Source: Astrocystis sublimbata
Lineage: Eukaryota > Ascomycota > Sordariomycetes > Xylariales > Xylariaceae
Direction: 5' to 3'
Length of the DNA stretch: 64,000 nt
Assembly: GCA_022453515.1 (NCBI GenBank)
Contig: JAJNNY010000082.1
Span: 1-64,000 of the forward strand
The notes beneath the pieces are model-generated. The model saw nothing but the letters and a program-made list of their open reading frames with translations. It did not search any database and was not told where the DNA came from. Made by a program: the position numbers and the translations under genes. Below are positions 12,493 to 25,749 of this stretch, in pieces (position 1 is the first letter of the stretch; every line of letters begins with the position of its first letter).

Positions 12493-13487
12493 TGAGGCTT
12501 TTGCACGTGTATGATGTGAAATTGAGAGATGCGGGTTTAAATAGTCATTGTCTTGATAGAAAACCCAAATCCTTAGCCCCTTATTTCCTATATCATACAC
12601 TTTCCTGACTTTAGGTAATTGACTATGTAAGAACTCTTTATTTATGTAAATGAAACAAAGATGTAGCTATTCAGCTATGAAAAAGTTCAGCTCTTCCAAG
12701 TGTAGCTAGCACATCGTGCCTTTAGTATCAGAGCTGCTACATTCTAAATGAGATTCTCCATGGCAGCCACGACTTCCTACTACTTAGTCAACCACTTACC
12801 CCATCGCAGGCGCTTCTATTACTCATACTTGGAGGACTTCCTCACTTGTCGCACCGAAGTGAAGCTACTCACGGGTCAATTCTTGAGCAAATTTCTCAAC
12901 TTGCTTATGTAGAGAAAGTCATCCCCACTTGCGACTGTGTTGCTGTTTCCGTTATTGCTTCCGTTCTTTTCGTTGTCTATTACATTGAATCAATGTACCA
13001 TTTTCTGTAGCTTCTGCGCCTCATAATACTCACTTTCTCCCATGCGGCTGAGGCATTCTAGGATTTTAGGTAGGGACGTCGCGTTAATCTCTGACTTAGT
13101 AAGGGCCGCCGCAACATCGGCGACGAGGCACGGGGATAATGAGGGCTTTGAGTTGCATGCTTGTGGTGAAAGGGCTGATACCAAGGACTGCTCAGACAGC
13201 AGCTGAATTGTGGTAATATCCGCCTCCGGCTGACTCCCAATACATTTAAGATACAGGCTCCAGCATGAGATCAATAGCAGCATCTCAATAACTCTTTTTA
13301 TCTTCCTCTGCTAAAGCCTTGACCTTGCCATCACGGTCTTTGACTGTTGGAATCACTTTCTTGACAATGTATTGTCAAGTTTCTTGATTCCGCTAGCATT
13401 AATCATGAGGTGATTGTAATCTCAAGTTACTCGATTGCCCCCCTCCCCCCCCATATCATTGGCGATGATACCTATATCCCGACCTAT
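12493..13487. other. Segment edge next to centre 1, unit 1
   Basis: About 1 kb without a confident gene. It contains a 97-codon minus-strand frame (12990-13283) that changes length in other copies through a 2-base indel, a short inverted repeat cttgacaat/attgtcaag near 13350-13370, and homopolymer C runs near 13438-13452 just before the fold-back point. See findings for a possible decayed coding fragment. Confidence 0.45.
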
Positions 13488-13534
13488 ATAGGTCGGGATA
13501 TAGGTATCATCGCCAATGATATGGGGGGGGAGGG
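13441..13534. repeat. Fold-back centre 1, perfect palindrome without spacer
   Basis: The two arms meet exactly in the 14-base palindrome gacctatataggtc (13481-13494), with the axis between 13487 and 13488. The arms continue symmetrically through cccgatatagg-type sequence and C/G runs into units 1 and 2, with no unique spacer. Centre 3 folds at the identical base. Confidence 0.95.
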
Positions 13535-14485
13535 GGGCAATCGAGTAACTTGAGATTACAATCACCTCATGATTAATGCTAGCGGAATCAAGAAACTTGA
13601 CAATACATTGTCAAGAAAGTGATTCCAACAGTCAAAGACCGTGATGGCAAGGTCAAGGGCTTTAGCAGAGGAAGATAAAAAGAGTTATTGAGATGCTGCT
13701 ATTGATCTCATGCTGGAGCCTGTATCTTAAATGTATTGGGAGTCAGCCGGAGGCGGATATTACCACAATTCAGCTGCTGTCTGAGCAGTCCTTGGTATCA
13801 GCCCTTTCACCACAAGCATGCAACTCAAAGCCCTCATTATCTCCCCGTGCCTCGTCGCCGATGTTGCGGCGGCCCTTACTAAGTCAGAGATTAACGCGAC
13901 GTCCCTACCTAAAATCCTAGAATGCCTCAGCCGCATGGGAGAAAGTGAGTATTATGAGGCGCAGAAGCTACAGAAAATGGTACATTGATTCAATGTAATA
14001 GACAACGAAAAGAACGGAAGCAATAACGGAAACAGCAACACAGTCGCAAGTGGGGATGACTTTCTCTACATAAGCAAGTTGAGAAATTTGCTCAAGAATT
14101 GACCCGTGAGTAGCTTCACTTCGGTGCGACAAGTGAGGAAGTCCTCCAAGTATGAGTAATAGAAGCGCCTGCGATGGGGTAAGTGGTTGACTAAGTAGTA
14201 GGAAGTCGTGGCTGCCATGGAGAATCTCATTTAGAATGTAGCAGCTCTGATACTAAAGGCACGATGTGCTAGCTACACTTGGAAGAGCTGAACTTTTTCA
14301 TAGCTGAATAGCTACATCTTTGTTTCATTTACATAAATAAAGAGTTCTTACATAGTCAATTACCTAAAGTCAGGAAAGTGTATGATATAGGAAATAAGGG
14401 GCTAAGGATTTGGGTTTTCTATCAAGACAATGACTATTTAAACCCGCATCTCTCAATTTCACATCATACACGTGCAAAAGCCTCA

Positions 14486-14559
14486 GGTTTCGTGGTGTAG
14501 TTGGTTATCACGTCAGTCTAACACACTGAAGGTCTCCGGTTCAAGTCCGGGCGAAATCA
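14486..14559 (+). tRNA. tRNA-Val(AAC): tRNA-Val (anticodon AAC), unit 2 copy
   Basis: A 74-base cloverleaf without intron. The acceptor stem is ggtttcg paired with cgaaatc (one G-T wobble), with discriminator A at 14559. The D arm is gtg...cac around agttggtta. The anticodon stem tcagt/actga encloses loop ctaacac, giving anticodon AAC, which reads valine GTT (and GTC after A-to-I editing). The T arm is tccgg-ttcaagt-ccggg. A T run suited to Pol III termination follows within 10 bases. The same tRNA occurs at 12419-12492 (-), 40835-40908 (-) and 42900-42973 (+). Confidence 0.95.
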
Positions 14560-15889
14560 ATATTTTGCTGTTCTGTCTGGTGCTCAAGGGGCAGAAGGCA
14601 GCGGGGGTAGAGAGAGGTGATGTTTTGGAACCTCGGTGAGTTGTGCTTATGCTGGTCTTGGAGACTAAAGCTTTGGGCGGAGCTCATCGCCTACTTTTGA
14701 CATGAGTCCTCCTTTCAGATAACGCGAGGCTATTGAGACAAGGGGATATACTATCCTGATAGTTCGTATAGGCCACAAGTCACATTTATCTTTCTCATTT
14801 CGAAAAGGTATACATCAAATAGCAGAAGTTTGTTAGAGCAGAAGGTTTCTCCTGTTCTGAAATCTGGAATAGGACGCGAACGAACGTTGATTTAAAGCAC
14901 TGAGCTTAGGGTTCGGACAAAATCAGCATTTGGTCGATTACATTACGTGGCCCCAAGCTTGCTGTTTCTTGTTTTATTGTAAGATAGACTGGGCACTGTT
15001 CCATCATTGACACTCGTGGAGATTCATGAATCCTTGGGAATGAAAGCATTGTGACCAAAATGAACTTGGGGTGTCAGAAAGATCCGAGGGCGACATTGAA
15101 CGAGAATCCACGCATGTTTCACGGGCTGCGGTGCAGGTTAGCAATCCCGAGATCTAGTAGCAAAGTCTGGAGCGGGTAGCCGACAATATAGTAGCCCAGT
15201 GATTATGACACAGCATATGTCGCGGATCTCTTTGCAACTTCTCGGTGCACTGCATGATAGCAAACAATTCATATTTTCGAATATGCATCCGTGTCAGATA
15301 ATGCCAACGACGTTTCCAAGAACTTGATAATTTGGTGCTGTGAGCAGACGTTGTGTTATCTACTGTCTCGGGGGGGCGTCATGTTCCGATGAGTATTGAC
15401 AAGACTTGGTATTAGGCTCGAGCTTTTGACTATTATCTCTAGCTTTCGAGGGCTCAAGGGCCAGTCACCGATGTATGTTCCGGAGAGAACCGATCAAAGT
15501 TCGTGCTACCGTTGTTCTCACATAGGTGTGTCAGGATCAGTCGTGCCACTGACATGTTTACCTTAGGGAAAAGACACGTTCAGTTATGCGAGAGACAGCA
15601 TTGGAGTTTTTTTCATCGCAATTGCAAACAAAATCTTTTGATACACCCCCAACGCATCTATGTAATAAACTTCGATAGTACCAATGCGCCGGAAACACTT
15701 CCGGCGATCCTTGAGACAACACAATCTAGACAGTCCGAGCTGTGGTGGGATCTCGCTTACCGCGAGGCACACAGCTTCGTCATTTTCTTGTATTTGTCAG
15801 TGTGATGGAGTCGTGACAGACGGTGGAAGCCTTGCAATCTGACTGGTAAATAATTTACCAGTACCAAGGGAGTTTTGTAGATACACACC

Positions 15890-16425
15890 TCACTCGTAAG
15901 AGAAGACTTCGAACATGCCTGAGATGTATTCGGCGTCGGGTCGACGGGACTCTCCTTGCGCCTTAAAGAATTGAGACTGGATGAAGTAGTTTCCTGGAGG
16001 AAACTTCATCTTCTCGTTTCTTCTTCCATTTGGCATCAGTTCGCCGACGAATTTGAAGTGGTCAGTTGGATAGTCTCCATCCCAGTACACCCGAAAGTCG
16101 GTAAACCATCTGAGCGCCTGCCGAACTGATCGCACTTGAAAACCTTGAGCAAGCAGTGGGCTGTGCGGTGCTGTAATACCACTACCGTTCCTTGTGCATG
16201 AACTTGGTGTTCCGCATACGCATGCAGAAATTGGTATGGGATATAGACCGCGACGGATTGCTGGCGTAAGAATCCTGAATGGGGCGGTTGGAACATCGCG
16301 GATTGCGGATCGTCCTCGTGGCTAAAGAAGCAGAGCGCCCAAGACACTCGTTGGGCATAGATTTCCTCCTCAATCCATGATTGCCCCCGTAACAGTATCT
16401 CAGATCTAGCGCGTAGAGATTCCAT
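15890..16425 (-). pseudogene. Orphan 178-aa gene, unit 2 copy, one frameshift
   Basis: Collinear with 44309-44845, but one G is missing from a GG pair near 16119 (cctgccg instead of cctggccg). The frame therefore breaks about residue 102; the upstream part (16425-~16120) and the downstream part (to 15890) are otherwise identical to the open copies. A single-base loss in a noisy patch suggests a consensus error. Confidence 0.6.
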
Positions 16426-17412
16426 CTGGATAGTATGAGCGCTGAACCTGCTCTTTTGGAGGTTAAGGATTGCTATGGCTAGGAATCTGGCTGCCTGGTA
16501 TTAGATGTGATTCGCGACTTTACAGGGAATGTGTAGGCAAATTGTTGACAAAGGAATGAATTGGCGAGTCCTGCCACTTTAGAGTCAAGTTCGCGTGGCC
16601 AGTAGCGTTCTTATATTCACTTACAGCTCCCTGAAATGTAGTAGCCCGTCCGCAGGATGACATCAAACACTGAATGACTCCCTGACTGAGTCTCAAGGTG
16701 AAACCTCAGAGACTATCAATCATATGCACAGAAGCTCTTTCTCGCTGCGGGTAGTAGTAAGTAGGTGGAACCGAACCGCCTGGTCGATATATATATATAT
16801 ATGTACTACTAGATGTAGCAGCAGAGCATGGTTGTTCGCAATAAGCAATCACATTGCTCAGCTCTAGGTCCCTTACCAGCTTCCTGTTTTGCCCTGCATT
16901 GCTCGCTTGATGTGACCAAAAAGTGACCATTACCACTACTCTTCCTCTAGTTGTGAAGGGGTTTGGCTGCTTGAACTCCATGAGAGTCATATCAGTTGAG
17001 AAGAACTTTGATGCATGGATCAGGCCTATAGGTTACAGACACTTGAAGGCAAACTGACATCTGTCATGGAAGAATTGTCTCCATCTCTGAATAGTTGAAA
17101 GTTCATTCCCATTTTAAAATAAATATACAATACAATTTCACGTCCATCTTGATCATTGACTGAACCAATCAAGGACATGGGTTATTACAAGATCGCTAAG
17201 TCTATGATAACTATACCACATGCGAATATTGAAACTTCATTTCCACGAAACGCCATTGCCGTGTTTAGTTGATACCACGGGAGAACACCGGGCAACTTCC
17301 ACAGCCATTAACCCTTTCGCCAATACACAATCCCCCAGTGACAATTTATAGCGAGACATGCTCAGTACCTGGGTACGGCCTGATTTGAAAATGACTTATT
17401 TAATAGATAACC

Positions 17413-20400
17413 TCACTTCGCCATAACATCCACGTAACGTCCTCCCTTGCGGGGCTTCTTGGGCCCTTTCCGAGGTCCTGCTGCTCCCAAAAGATCATCG
17501 ATGCTACTGGCGTTACTAAGGCTGGTAGCTGGTCTGCTGGGTGGTGCGCTTGGGGCACCACCAGGAAGGCTCGCATTGCTCTGGTTCGAGACGCTGCGTG
17601 CCATGAGCGGAGCACCGCCCGGTGCATTCAAGCTTTCGGTAGAGATTGCATTTTTCAGTGTCATTGGCGGTGGGGTGTTGCGAGATAGGGGAGGAGCGGT
17701 GATGCCAATGGGCGGTGTTGACGTAGAAGCAGTGGGAGGCGTACTGGCAGCACGCGGAGGCGGCGGCGTGGCAGTCTTCGCGGGTGTGTTTTCGGCTCCG
17801 GACTTTTGTTGACCCAGCGCTTCAGGTCAGGATCGTACACAAAGCTGCTTGCTTCACCCAATTTGGCTTTGATAGGCTTGTTAGGTAACTCGGTGCTCTC
17901 TTTCTTGCCACCACCAAACCATCCGGAAAAGCCCCAACCACCTTTCTTTCCAGCTTTGGCTTCAGCAGCCCGTTTTGCTGTCGAAGGTTAGTAAAAATTT
18001 CTGTGCGTTGCCATTTGATGATACTCACCCTCCTCTTCAGCGACTTTCCGAAACATTTCTTCATTCTCTCGGTCCTTCTCAGATTTGCTTTTTTCTTGGA
18101 GCTTGGAATTGGAAAGGGTGCGATCGTCATCGTCATCCATGAAACTCTTCAGTTTAGGTCTGTTCTCAAATCCGTCATCATCTATCGGACCAGCTTCATA
18201 AGACGGTGGTTCAAAAACTAGAAGGTTGGTACGAGGGGGCCTCGTAGCCATGGATCGAAGTATCTGCCTGTGCTGTATGTGGCTCAAAGCTTCCCATTGA
18301 GGGCGGTTCGTAGCTCCCATAAGAAGGCTGATAGGCCGAGTTGGCCGAGTTGAAGTCAAGGTCGCTTGCCGGTGCTTGATCATGCGGTATGGTGTCAGGT
18401 GCAATACCAGCACCTCCGGAGTCCCGATCACCACTAGGTGGCTGATACCCCGGGTATCCAACATCTGACGGCTGTTTAGCCATGGGGGCCAATGACTGGT
18501 TCTGTGAAATGGGCATATATGGCGAAGCGTTTAACGGAGATGTGGGCTGGTAGGGATTTTTCGGAGACAAGCTACTCATGGACACAGGTGCATACGGGTT
18601 GGTGCTCGCACTTGGTACATCGGAACCCCGTCTCGCAAAATCATGCGAGGTCCGCCGCAGCTCGCCCGACGTCCTCTCCATCGATGACCGTGACGCTGGA
18701 GTGTATGCAGTAGGCTCATATGGCGAGCCTAAGGAGTGGCCGGCATTCGGAGTGTATGCCGAGGGGGCCATGTTTGCCGGCATTGACGGACTTGTCCCAT
18801 ATACCTCGAAGTTAGAGACAGACGGTGACCGACTAACTGTGGGCGTCCCGCCAGCTATTCGTGCAAACGGCCCAAGTTCAGCGCCGCCTTCCCCTGATCC
18901 ACCATTATCAGTGCCATCGTCAGGACCAGCGACAAACTTGCTGAATCGCGACCACATGTTACTGGATACTTGGTCCATCTTAGGTTTAGTGATCCATGAT
19001 GAAGATTCGTCGCCAGCTGCCTGCTTCAACCTTGTCATGATATCATCAACAGCTGACTCCAATACAGGATTAAAATACGGCGATTTCTTGGTTTGAGATG
19101 TAATAGCGCTCCATATGGCTTCGCAGTATTGTATGGCTTTATCTCGGCAGCCGTGTTCAGCAAGAACTATAGCATGCTGTAGCTTGTATGCAGCCAAATG
19201 AGGGCAGCTCTGTGGTACGTTCGAACCAGAAGCAAGTGACAGCCCGAACTCGTACACCTCGCTCAATTGTAGCGCCTCGGTCTCCTTAGCAAATTGGTCG
19301 ATCTGTCGTCGATGATCAGCGCCAACAAGGACGAAGTTGCTAAGAGGGTCATCCATGCCGCCAAAAATGGCGAATTGCTTCGCAAAGATGAAGCAAATGT
19401 GAGCTGCTTCAGCCCTTCCGTATTCAGAGAGAAGATTTCCCAATGAACGCAAAGCTTGACCATCCCCTTGTCGTCTATTACTCAGTATCAAGCCTAGGGT
19501 TTCACGCCACTTGTCCAATCCAGCTAGCACATCTTGAGATGTAGCAGAAGCAGAGGTTGACATGAGCTGCAATCCAGCTCGAGCGTGCGCAGGAACGAGT
19601 TCATCGACAGCTTCGTCGAAATTGCCTGACAGCACACTGTACAGTGAAGCCAGACTCTCATGGCCTTGGCCCGCATGATTGACTTCCTTCTTTATGAACT
19701 CTTGAGCGACCTGTCTGTAGAGTTCTGCGTTGGGTGAAGAACTAGCTATGAGAATAGCGTGACCCCACAGTCTTTTATCGGCTGCTGCCCAAACGGCCTT
19801 TTCCCGATCGCCGAGCAGTAGATGTCTCCGTATCGACTCAGCAACGGTAGGATCCGAAGCATCGATCTGCATCCCAGTCGCTGTTGTCATCCCTGTAAGG
19901 TCCACGCTAGCAGATACTGCGGACGAAAACTCAGGCCTGTCAGTTTCAAGACCAGGTGAGATGACATCGCGAACTGCCTTTTCGACCGTCGTGTTACCTT
20001 CAAGAACACCATCATTGTCGACTAAAACCCTCAATATCTTCCATAATAATACGCGTTCGATTTCCCTCTTATCTTCGTGGGCAACGTGTGTTTGGAACGA
20101 GACGCTCGGTAGTCTTTTCTCAAGGCCGTCAATACCGGCGGTAAGCCACGCACTGACTTCCTTTTTTCTAGATTTACCTTTAAGTGGACCCGGAAATTTG
20201 GATAGTCGATCTTCGAGAGGTTGAACATCTTTGAAGTGTTGCAATTTGACCTCGCCAGGGCTTCGGGTGATTTGCGGGATGTTGGAAGTTATGCCATATC
20301 GTGGGATGTTTTGGGGAAAACTTGTTGCAAGTAGCCCTCCGACTCCCCATGCAATACAGGGGGCGCCGCGCCAACGTTGCAAAGGATCGAGTTCTCGGCC

Positions 20401-23202
20401 ATCCGTAGGAAGCACTAAGTTAAGAGTCTGAGACATGCCACGAGCCCGGACGGTGGGAACTGGATTTTGGACGTTGATTTCTGATGGTGGAGAAGTAGGC
20501 GCATGTGCTGAAGACGGTCGAGGCGCCGACTCGGATGGATTTGCGAGTCCGCGGTTGCCATGAACTGCCCCGGGTGACTGTGTTTGCGATCGGAGTGGTG
20601 GTACGAAGCCGGTTTCCCTTGAAGAGGGATGAGGGGGTACAGGCTGCGGTGTGTAGTTAGACAAGGACCGCTTGGGTGGTGAAAGAGGGTTTGACGGATG
20701 GATGCCCAGGGGCGGTGGCGTGTGGCCTACACGTGCGGGTGGGTATTTTGGTTCCATGGATATGCCCAGTCCTTTGGCAGCCATATTTGGCGATGACTCT
20801 AGCATTTGCTCTTCCTCCACCTCTTGTGTTGGTGGAAGTGAAGGCACTCTTGTCACACGATGGTCGTATTGGGATGAACCAGTTCGCAGCAGTGGAACAC
20901 CATCCCCATTCACCGGGCTTGCGAGCTTGTTCTCGGCCTTTCCGTGAGATACTTCAAAATGAGCCAATGGACTGGAAGTTCTGGGCTGGTGAGGAAGTAT
21001 TGGTGGAGGTACTGCGGAATAGCTACCGCTGGACGACCGAGAGTTCGGCGGTGCTGGCGAATACCGACTCGTAGAGGTTGTTGCGGGAACCATACCGTTA
21101 GCCCCGGGAGACTGGCCAGCAGGAGAGTACCGGCTGCCTACTGTAGAAGGGGGTTGAGACCTGCTGGGAGCATCGGCTTGCAAGACTGCATATGGGCTGA
21201 CACGTTCAGGGGCAACTAACCCAGCTACACTGGGATCCCGTGTCGGAGACAGATGAGATTGGGTTGTTGGCGATGCTGCGGGTGGGGGCATCAGTGGAGT
21301 GCTCAATGATGGCACTTGGGGAGGTGGCTTTGGTTGTCCATGAAGGTCTGGCAGGGTTGGAGAAGGATGGATCGCTTGTCGTGATGAGGGACGAGGCCTG
21401 GACGCTACGGGTAGGTCTTCGAAGAAACTGCTAGATTTTGACTTGAGCTGAGGGGCAGGCTTCAATGCACCAAGACTTGACTGCTGATTGGAATGACTCG
21501 AGCTCGGAGGTGACAAGCTTGAAACTGACCCCCCCGAAGGTGGAGGTTGTGCATACATGCTAGCGTTTCTGGGTGGTAGATTTGATGGAGGCGCTGGCGA
21601 TGCAACATTCCCTCGAGGCAAAGGTTGCACGCTCGTTCGCCTCTTCGGCGGTTTAACGACCTCCATGGGTAGATCGTAAGGTGACTGATAACCACCTTTC
21701 GACTTGGCAGCAAAGCTCTGGGCCTTGGGAATATCAGGCCTAGGAGGTGGCGAACCAAATCCCGTGGCTGGAGGGGCAATGCCCGAGGCGTAGAGCGGCT
21801 GTTGTTGCGCTATGGACGCTGGCCTATACGGATTCGGGGAAGTATGTGATTGTGGTTGAACCGCCCCTGGCGTGTAACGACCATTGGGATTGGGGTGTGC
21901 AGGCTGCGTTTGTGAGGGCGGCGCCGCGGCTGGGGTTGGTACCTCTTCATCTTCCAGAAAGCCCTCGTCATCACTACCAAAGATGTCGGCTGGGTCCAGC
22001 TCCTTCGACTCTGTAGTCGTATCCAGCAAAAAGCCGCCGTCGTCGTCGTCGTCATCGCCAAAGGCTGCTGCCCACTTGGCATCAATGTCATCGGTACCAG
22101 TGGCAATCTTGGCACCTCCCTCTGGCGAATATACAGAGTCTCCATTCACACTTGTAGGATTTTGAGCGGGGGTGCCCGGATGAACGTCTGCTGTCAAGTC
22201 CGAGGGTGCTAAGCCAGTATTTTGCCCAATCACCATAGTCGTAGACTTCCTCTGTAGAGAGTAGTCCTGCGGACCAGCTGGAGAAGTCCCGGGGTCGTCG
22301 TGTATCTGGGCAAAGAAATCGTCCCCTGCGTCGGCAGTCTCGTCCTGAGAGAAAAAGTCGACCGGGTCCGCTCCCATGTTCTTGACTTCCGCGGCCGCGT
22401 TGGGCAAATGATGCTGAGGGATCAAGGGCAGTCCCTCCTCATAACGCGCGTCGGAGGCCTCTTCTTCGGCGCCTACCATTTCGCCGCCCATGGCGTTCTG
22501 GGGGTGACCGTCGTCCTCCCGGTGCGCGATCGCGCGCTCGGCCTCGAGCAAGCCTGCATCCTGCAGGCCAGAGGCAGTGGTCTCCACCTGAGGGCTCTCG
22601 GTTTCCAGCTCTTGCAATATCTCCTCGGCCTGGCTTGTGGGCGGATGGTGCGAGTATTGTTCGGCTAGTGGCGATTGCGCCTGGGGGACAACGGGAAAGG
22701 AGTTTGTTCTTTCAGTTTCGGGCATGAAACCAAAGGGGTCGGTTTCGGAACGCTCGAAATTCCATTCCGCGTCATCGTCATCGGCAAAGCTCACTTCGTG
22801 GGACACGGTACGAGCAAACGACATGGTGCTCAGGTGCTTCGATGCAGGAGCAGGAGCGGGAGCGGGAGCGGGGGGGTCCTCGATGTCGTGTTCCTCGATG
22901 TCATCATACAGTATCGACCTCGCATCTTGGTTCGCTACTGGTGTTTGCGCCGATGCCTCGGCAGCCCACGAGGCAGTGGCAGGTTCTTCACTGTCTTCGT
23001 CGCTGTTGGACTCTACGGGCTGATTCGGGGGTTGGGATGCAAGGTCTTCTGCAGAGGGAGCGTGCTCGCTCGGAGAGCCAGTTGCGACATGCTGGTGGGA
23101 TTCGTTTATGGCTGAGTTGTTGTTCTGGAAAGAAGCGTCGCCAGCGAGGGAATTCGGCCTCTTCGCCGGATGCCATGCTGAACTAGGCGTATCCGAGGCC
23201 AT
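17413..23202 (-). CDS. SEC16: SEC16 homolog, unit 2 copy, two compensating indels
   Basis: Exon 1 runs 23202-18029, the intron is 18028-17978 (51 nt) and exon 2 is 17977-17413, with the same domains as the unit 4 copy. There are two lesions. The A run at 18213-18217 has five bases where the other copies have four (+1). The T run at 17804-17807 has four where units 1 and 3 have five (-1). The two cancel overall, so total CDS length is normal, but about 120 codons spanning the splice junction, including the conserved C-terminal block, are read in the wrong frame. Both lesions are homopolymer indels. Confidence 0.85.
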
Positions 23203-24594
23203 TATAATATCGAATTAAACAGGGTCGAGAAGAGGAAAGAAAGGCTGCGCGAGGGGCAGATGGCATCAGTGTAGTCTCGCACCCCGAGGTCCTGCGCGCG
23301 CACGTCAGTACTGTATGCAGCATTCTACGCGCTGCCTTCGGCATCGTGCGCAACGGATGAGCAGCAAGTACTGCAAGTACTGCAAGTACTGACTGCAGCA
23401 GTGAGTAGCACGAGCCGCGAGCGAGCGCAATAGGGGCCACGACGTGGAATGAGGGCGGAGATGACCACTCACAAAATGTATACAGAGTTAATGGAGGGAT
23501 TGAAACTTTTACTATTACAAGGCGTGATCCGATATGGTCGCAGCAAACACGCGATGCTCGGTCACGCTTGTTGCGAATGAGTACCGAATAGACTGGTAAA
23601 GCGGCATTGGAGCAGCGATGAGGCAAAGTTGGCTTGATCAGTTGCCAGCAAATGAGCTGCGACGAGAGACGGGTTGCGCGCCATCAATCTCCGTCGGCCA
23701 GAGGCTTAGGTGCCTAGGCAGGTAAGTAGGTACCTCCCTAGCACCCGTGGGCCGTGGCTCCATGCGGGCATGCCGTGTCATTTCCAACCTTGATACAGTC
23801 CGCTTGGCACAGCAGAGACAGTGTGCAGCATCGTCTCGAACACAGTATTATGACCCGAAACATCCCTACAAAGTTCATCTACCTACTGCAGCCCGTCGTG
23901 CGCATCGGCATATACGGGCTCGACGGGCTACTAAGTAGGTTGGTACGCAGCACAGTGCCATACATACACATGAATGTACCTACCTAGGTTAGTACTGAAG
24001 TAAAACCCAACTAATGGTCAGTTCTGAACACCTAAGCTTTTAGCCATCTCTGGCCCTGCAGCAAGACTTCCATACTATGACATCAGCGCGGATCTTTAGC
24101 CTGCTAAGTAGGTACGGTACCGACTAGGATCTAAATATAGGTTATGTCCACTAACTTCGAGGTTGGAGAGTATTCGACATGCTCATACTACCTAGGTAGA
24201 TACCTAGGTATATAGGTACCTACCTCAACAATGCATACAACTCAGTACCCGCAAGCAAGCGCCAAGGTGCAGTATGTAACTCAAGTACTCGACCATGCTT
24301 AATGGCCATTAAGTGGCAGGTACCTTATACGAAGGCAGCATGTACGAGAAGAACTTGCAGTTATGAAAGGATGGCAGGATGTATCATGCATGTATTCTGG
24401 GCGTTGCAACTCAAATTGAACGAGTCTGATTCAAGATGGAGCCGCATTGCAATGTTGCAAAATCCAACTCGATATGAGCTTGGTCCGCTTGGCTAAATGA
24501 CTAATAGAACAATACTCCGCAAAAGGTCGATTGCCCTTAAGCTGCTAACCGATGGGTATACCAGAACGCCTTTCCACATGCCTATGCAACAATT

Positions 24595-25749
24595 TTAGGT
24601 CCTCTGGCGCTTGCTAGAGAGTCCCTCGAAACTCGAGCTGCCGCGGGATCGCTTCCGCTCGAGCTCCTCCTTCATGATCCGCTCCGCCTCGCTCATCTTC
24701 TTCGGCTGTTCAAACACCGAACCCTTCTTCTGCCCGCCAGCCAAGGCGTTCTTCTTTGCAGCTGCGAACACGTTTTTGGTCTGCGGTTTCGCCGTCATTT
24801 TCATGGTTATGGGACCTGGTTTCGTCGTAGGAGCCGAGGCAGACACAAGCCCAGCAGCTTGTGCGACATCCGGAATCCGCGTATTCGCGCCCGTCAAATC
24901 TGTCGTGTCGGTCAAAGCCGGCGCTGCCGTAAAAGCTATTTCCGACTGCGCAGGAACAGTGGGCTTCAATCCAAAGGAAAGCTTAACTTTTTCGCCTTCT
25001 TGGCGTGACAGACCATTAGTCGGGGCCTCCTCCCTGTCGTTGTCGTCGTCTTCCTGCTCCCGTGTAGCAACATACTTCTTCGCGCGACGGATCTGTTCTC
25101 GGATCATCCGCTGCTCGCGCTCTTCGTCTCCCTTGTCCTGCATCTCCTTCCGGCGCACAGCTTCCTTCCGGCGTAGCGCTTCGGGCGAATCGTCTATCCA
25201 AGCAATGTGTATTCCCTTGTCTGTCTCCTCAACCCTACACAACCCCTCTCTGCCGAGGTATTTCGCGAATTCGGTCAAGCTGGGCCACCGCGTAGCGTTC
25301 ATATGTATGTGTTCCTGAGAGCGTGTCCGTTAGTTGTGGTCAGAAAGTTTGATGCCGGAAAGATCGTGACCTACCTTGTTCGCGATAAATGTCTGGTAAA
25401 ACTGGTTGATCTGGACGCTCTTCTCGCCATGACTCGTGCGCAACAATTGAATGAAGCTTTGGCGAAATTGGTTGGAGTAGTCTTCAATGTGTTTTTTGGT
25501 GTCCTCGCCGACGAGTAGCATCGCCCGAACATGGCTTTCGCTCATAGTACTAAACAAGTCCGATCAGTGCTATTCCAAAAATCGCACAAGGTGTAGAAGA
25601 ATTGAAGGCTCGTACTGTTGCTTGTATCCATTTTCATCCCTCATTTGCCGCTCGCACACCTGGCAGTAAAAGCGCAACCGTTGCAACCCCTTCATCTTCA
25701 TCCTCTTCGCCAAATCCTGTCTAGACCCAGCATCGTGTTTTTTGGTCAT
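24595..25749 (-). CDS. KIN17: KIN17-like nucleic-acid-binding protein, unit 2 copy
   Basis: Intact copy: exon 1 25749-25616, intron 25615-25550, exon 2 25549-25375, intron 25374-25315, exon 3 25314-24595. It encodes the same 342-aa protein as 29652-30806, where domains are described. Divergently oriented to the unit 3 copy across centre 2. Confidence 0.92.

Larger units (their letters stand above)
298..13487 (+). repeat. Unit 1: forward copy, about 13.2 kb, indel-rich
   Basis: Forward copy of the segment holding KIN17, SEC16, the 178-aa gene and tRNA-Val in that order. It is collinear with unit 3 and with the reverse complements of units 2 and 4, but lacks the solo LTR because centre 0 cuts about 1 kb short. 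Differences from the other copies are almost all single-base losses, dense from about 1.4 to 9.05 kb and sparse after that. Confidence 0.9.

Noticed and set aside
22300..23115. Long open frames antisense to SEC16 (120-146 codons), repeated in every unit
   Set aside because: They overlap the SEC16 coding strand, have composition dictated by its GC-rich low-complexity sequence, and show no own motifs or splice signals.
24611..25318. 235-codon frame antisense to KIN17 exon 3
   Set aside because: Exact antisense shadow of an exon with clear family motifs.
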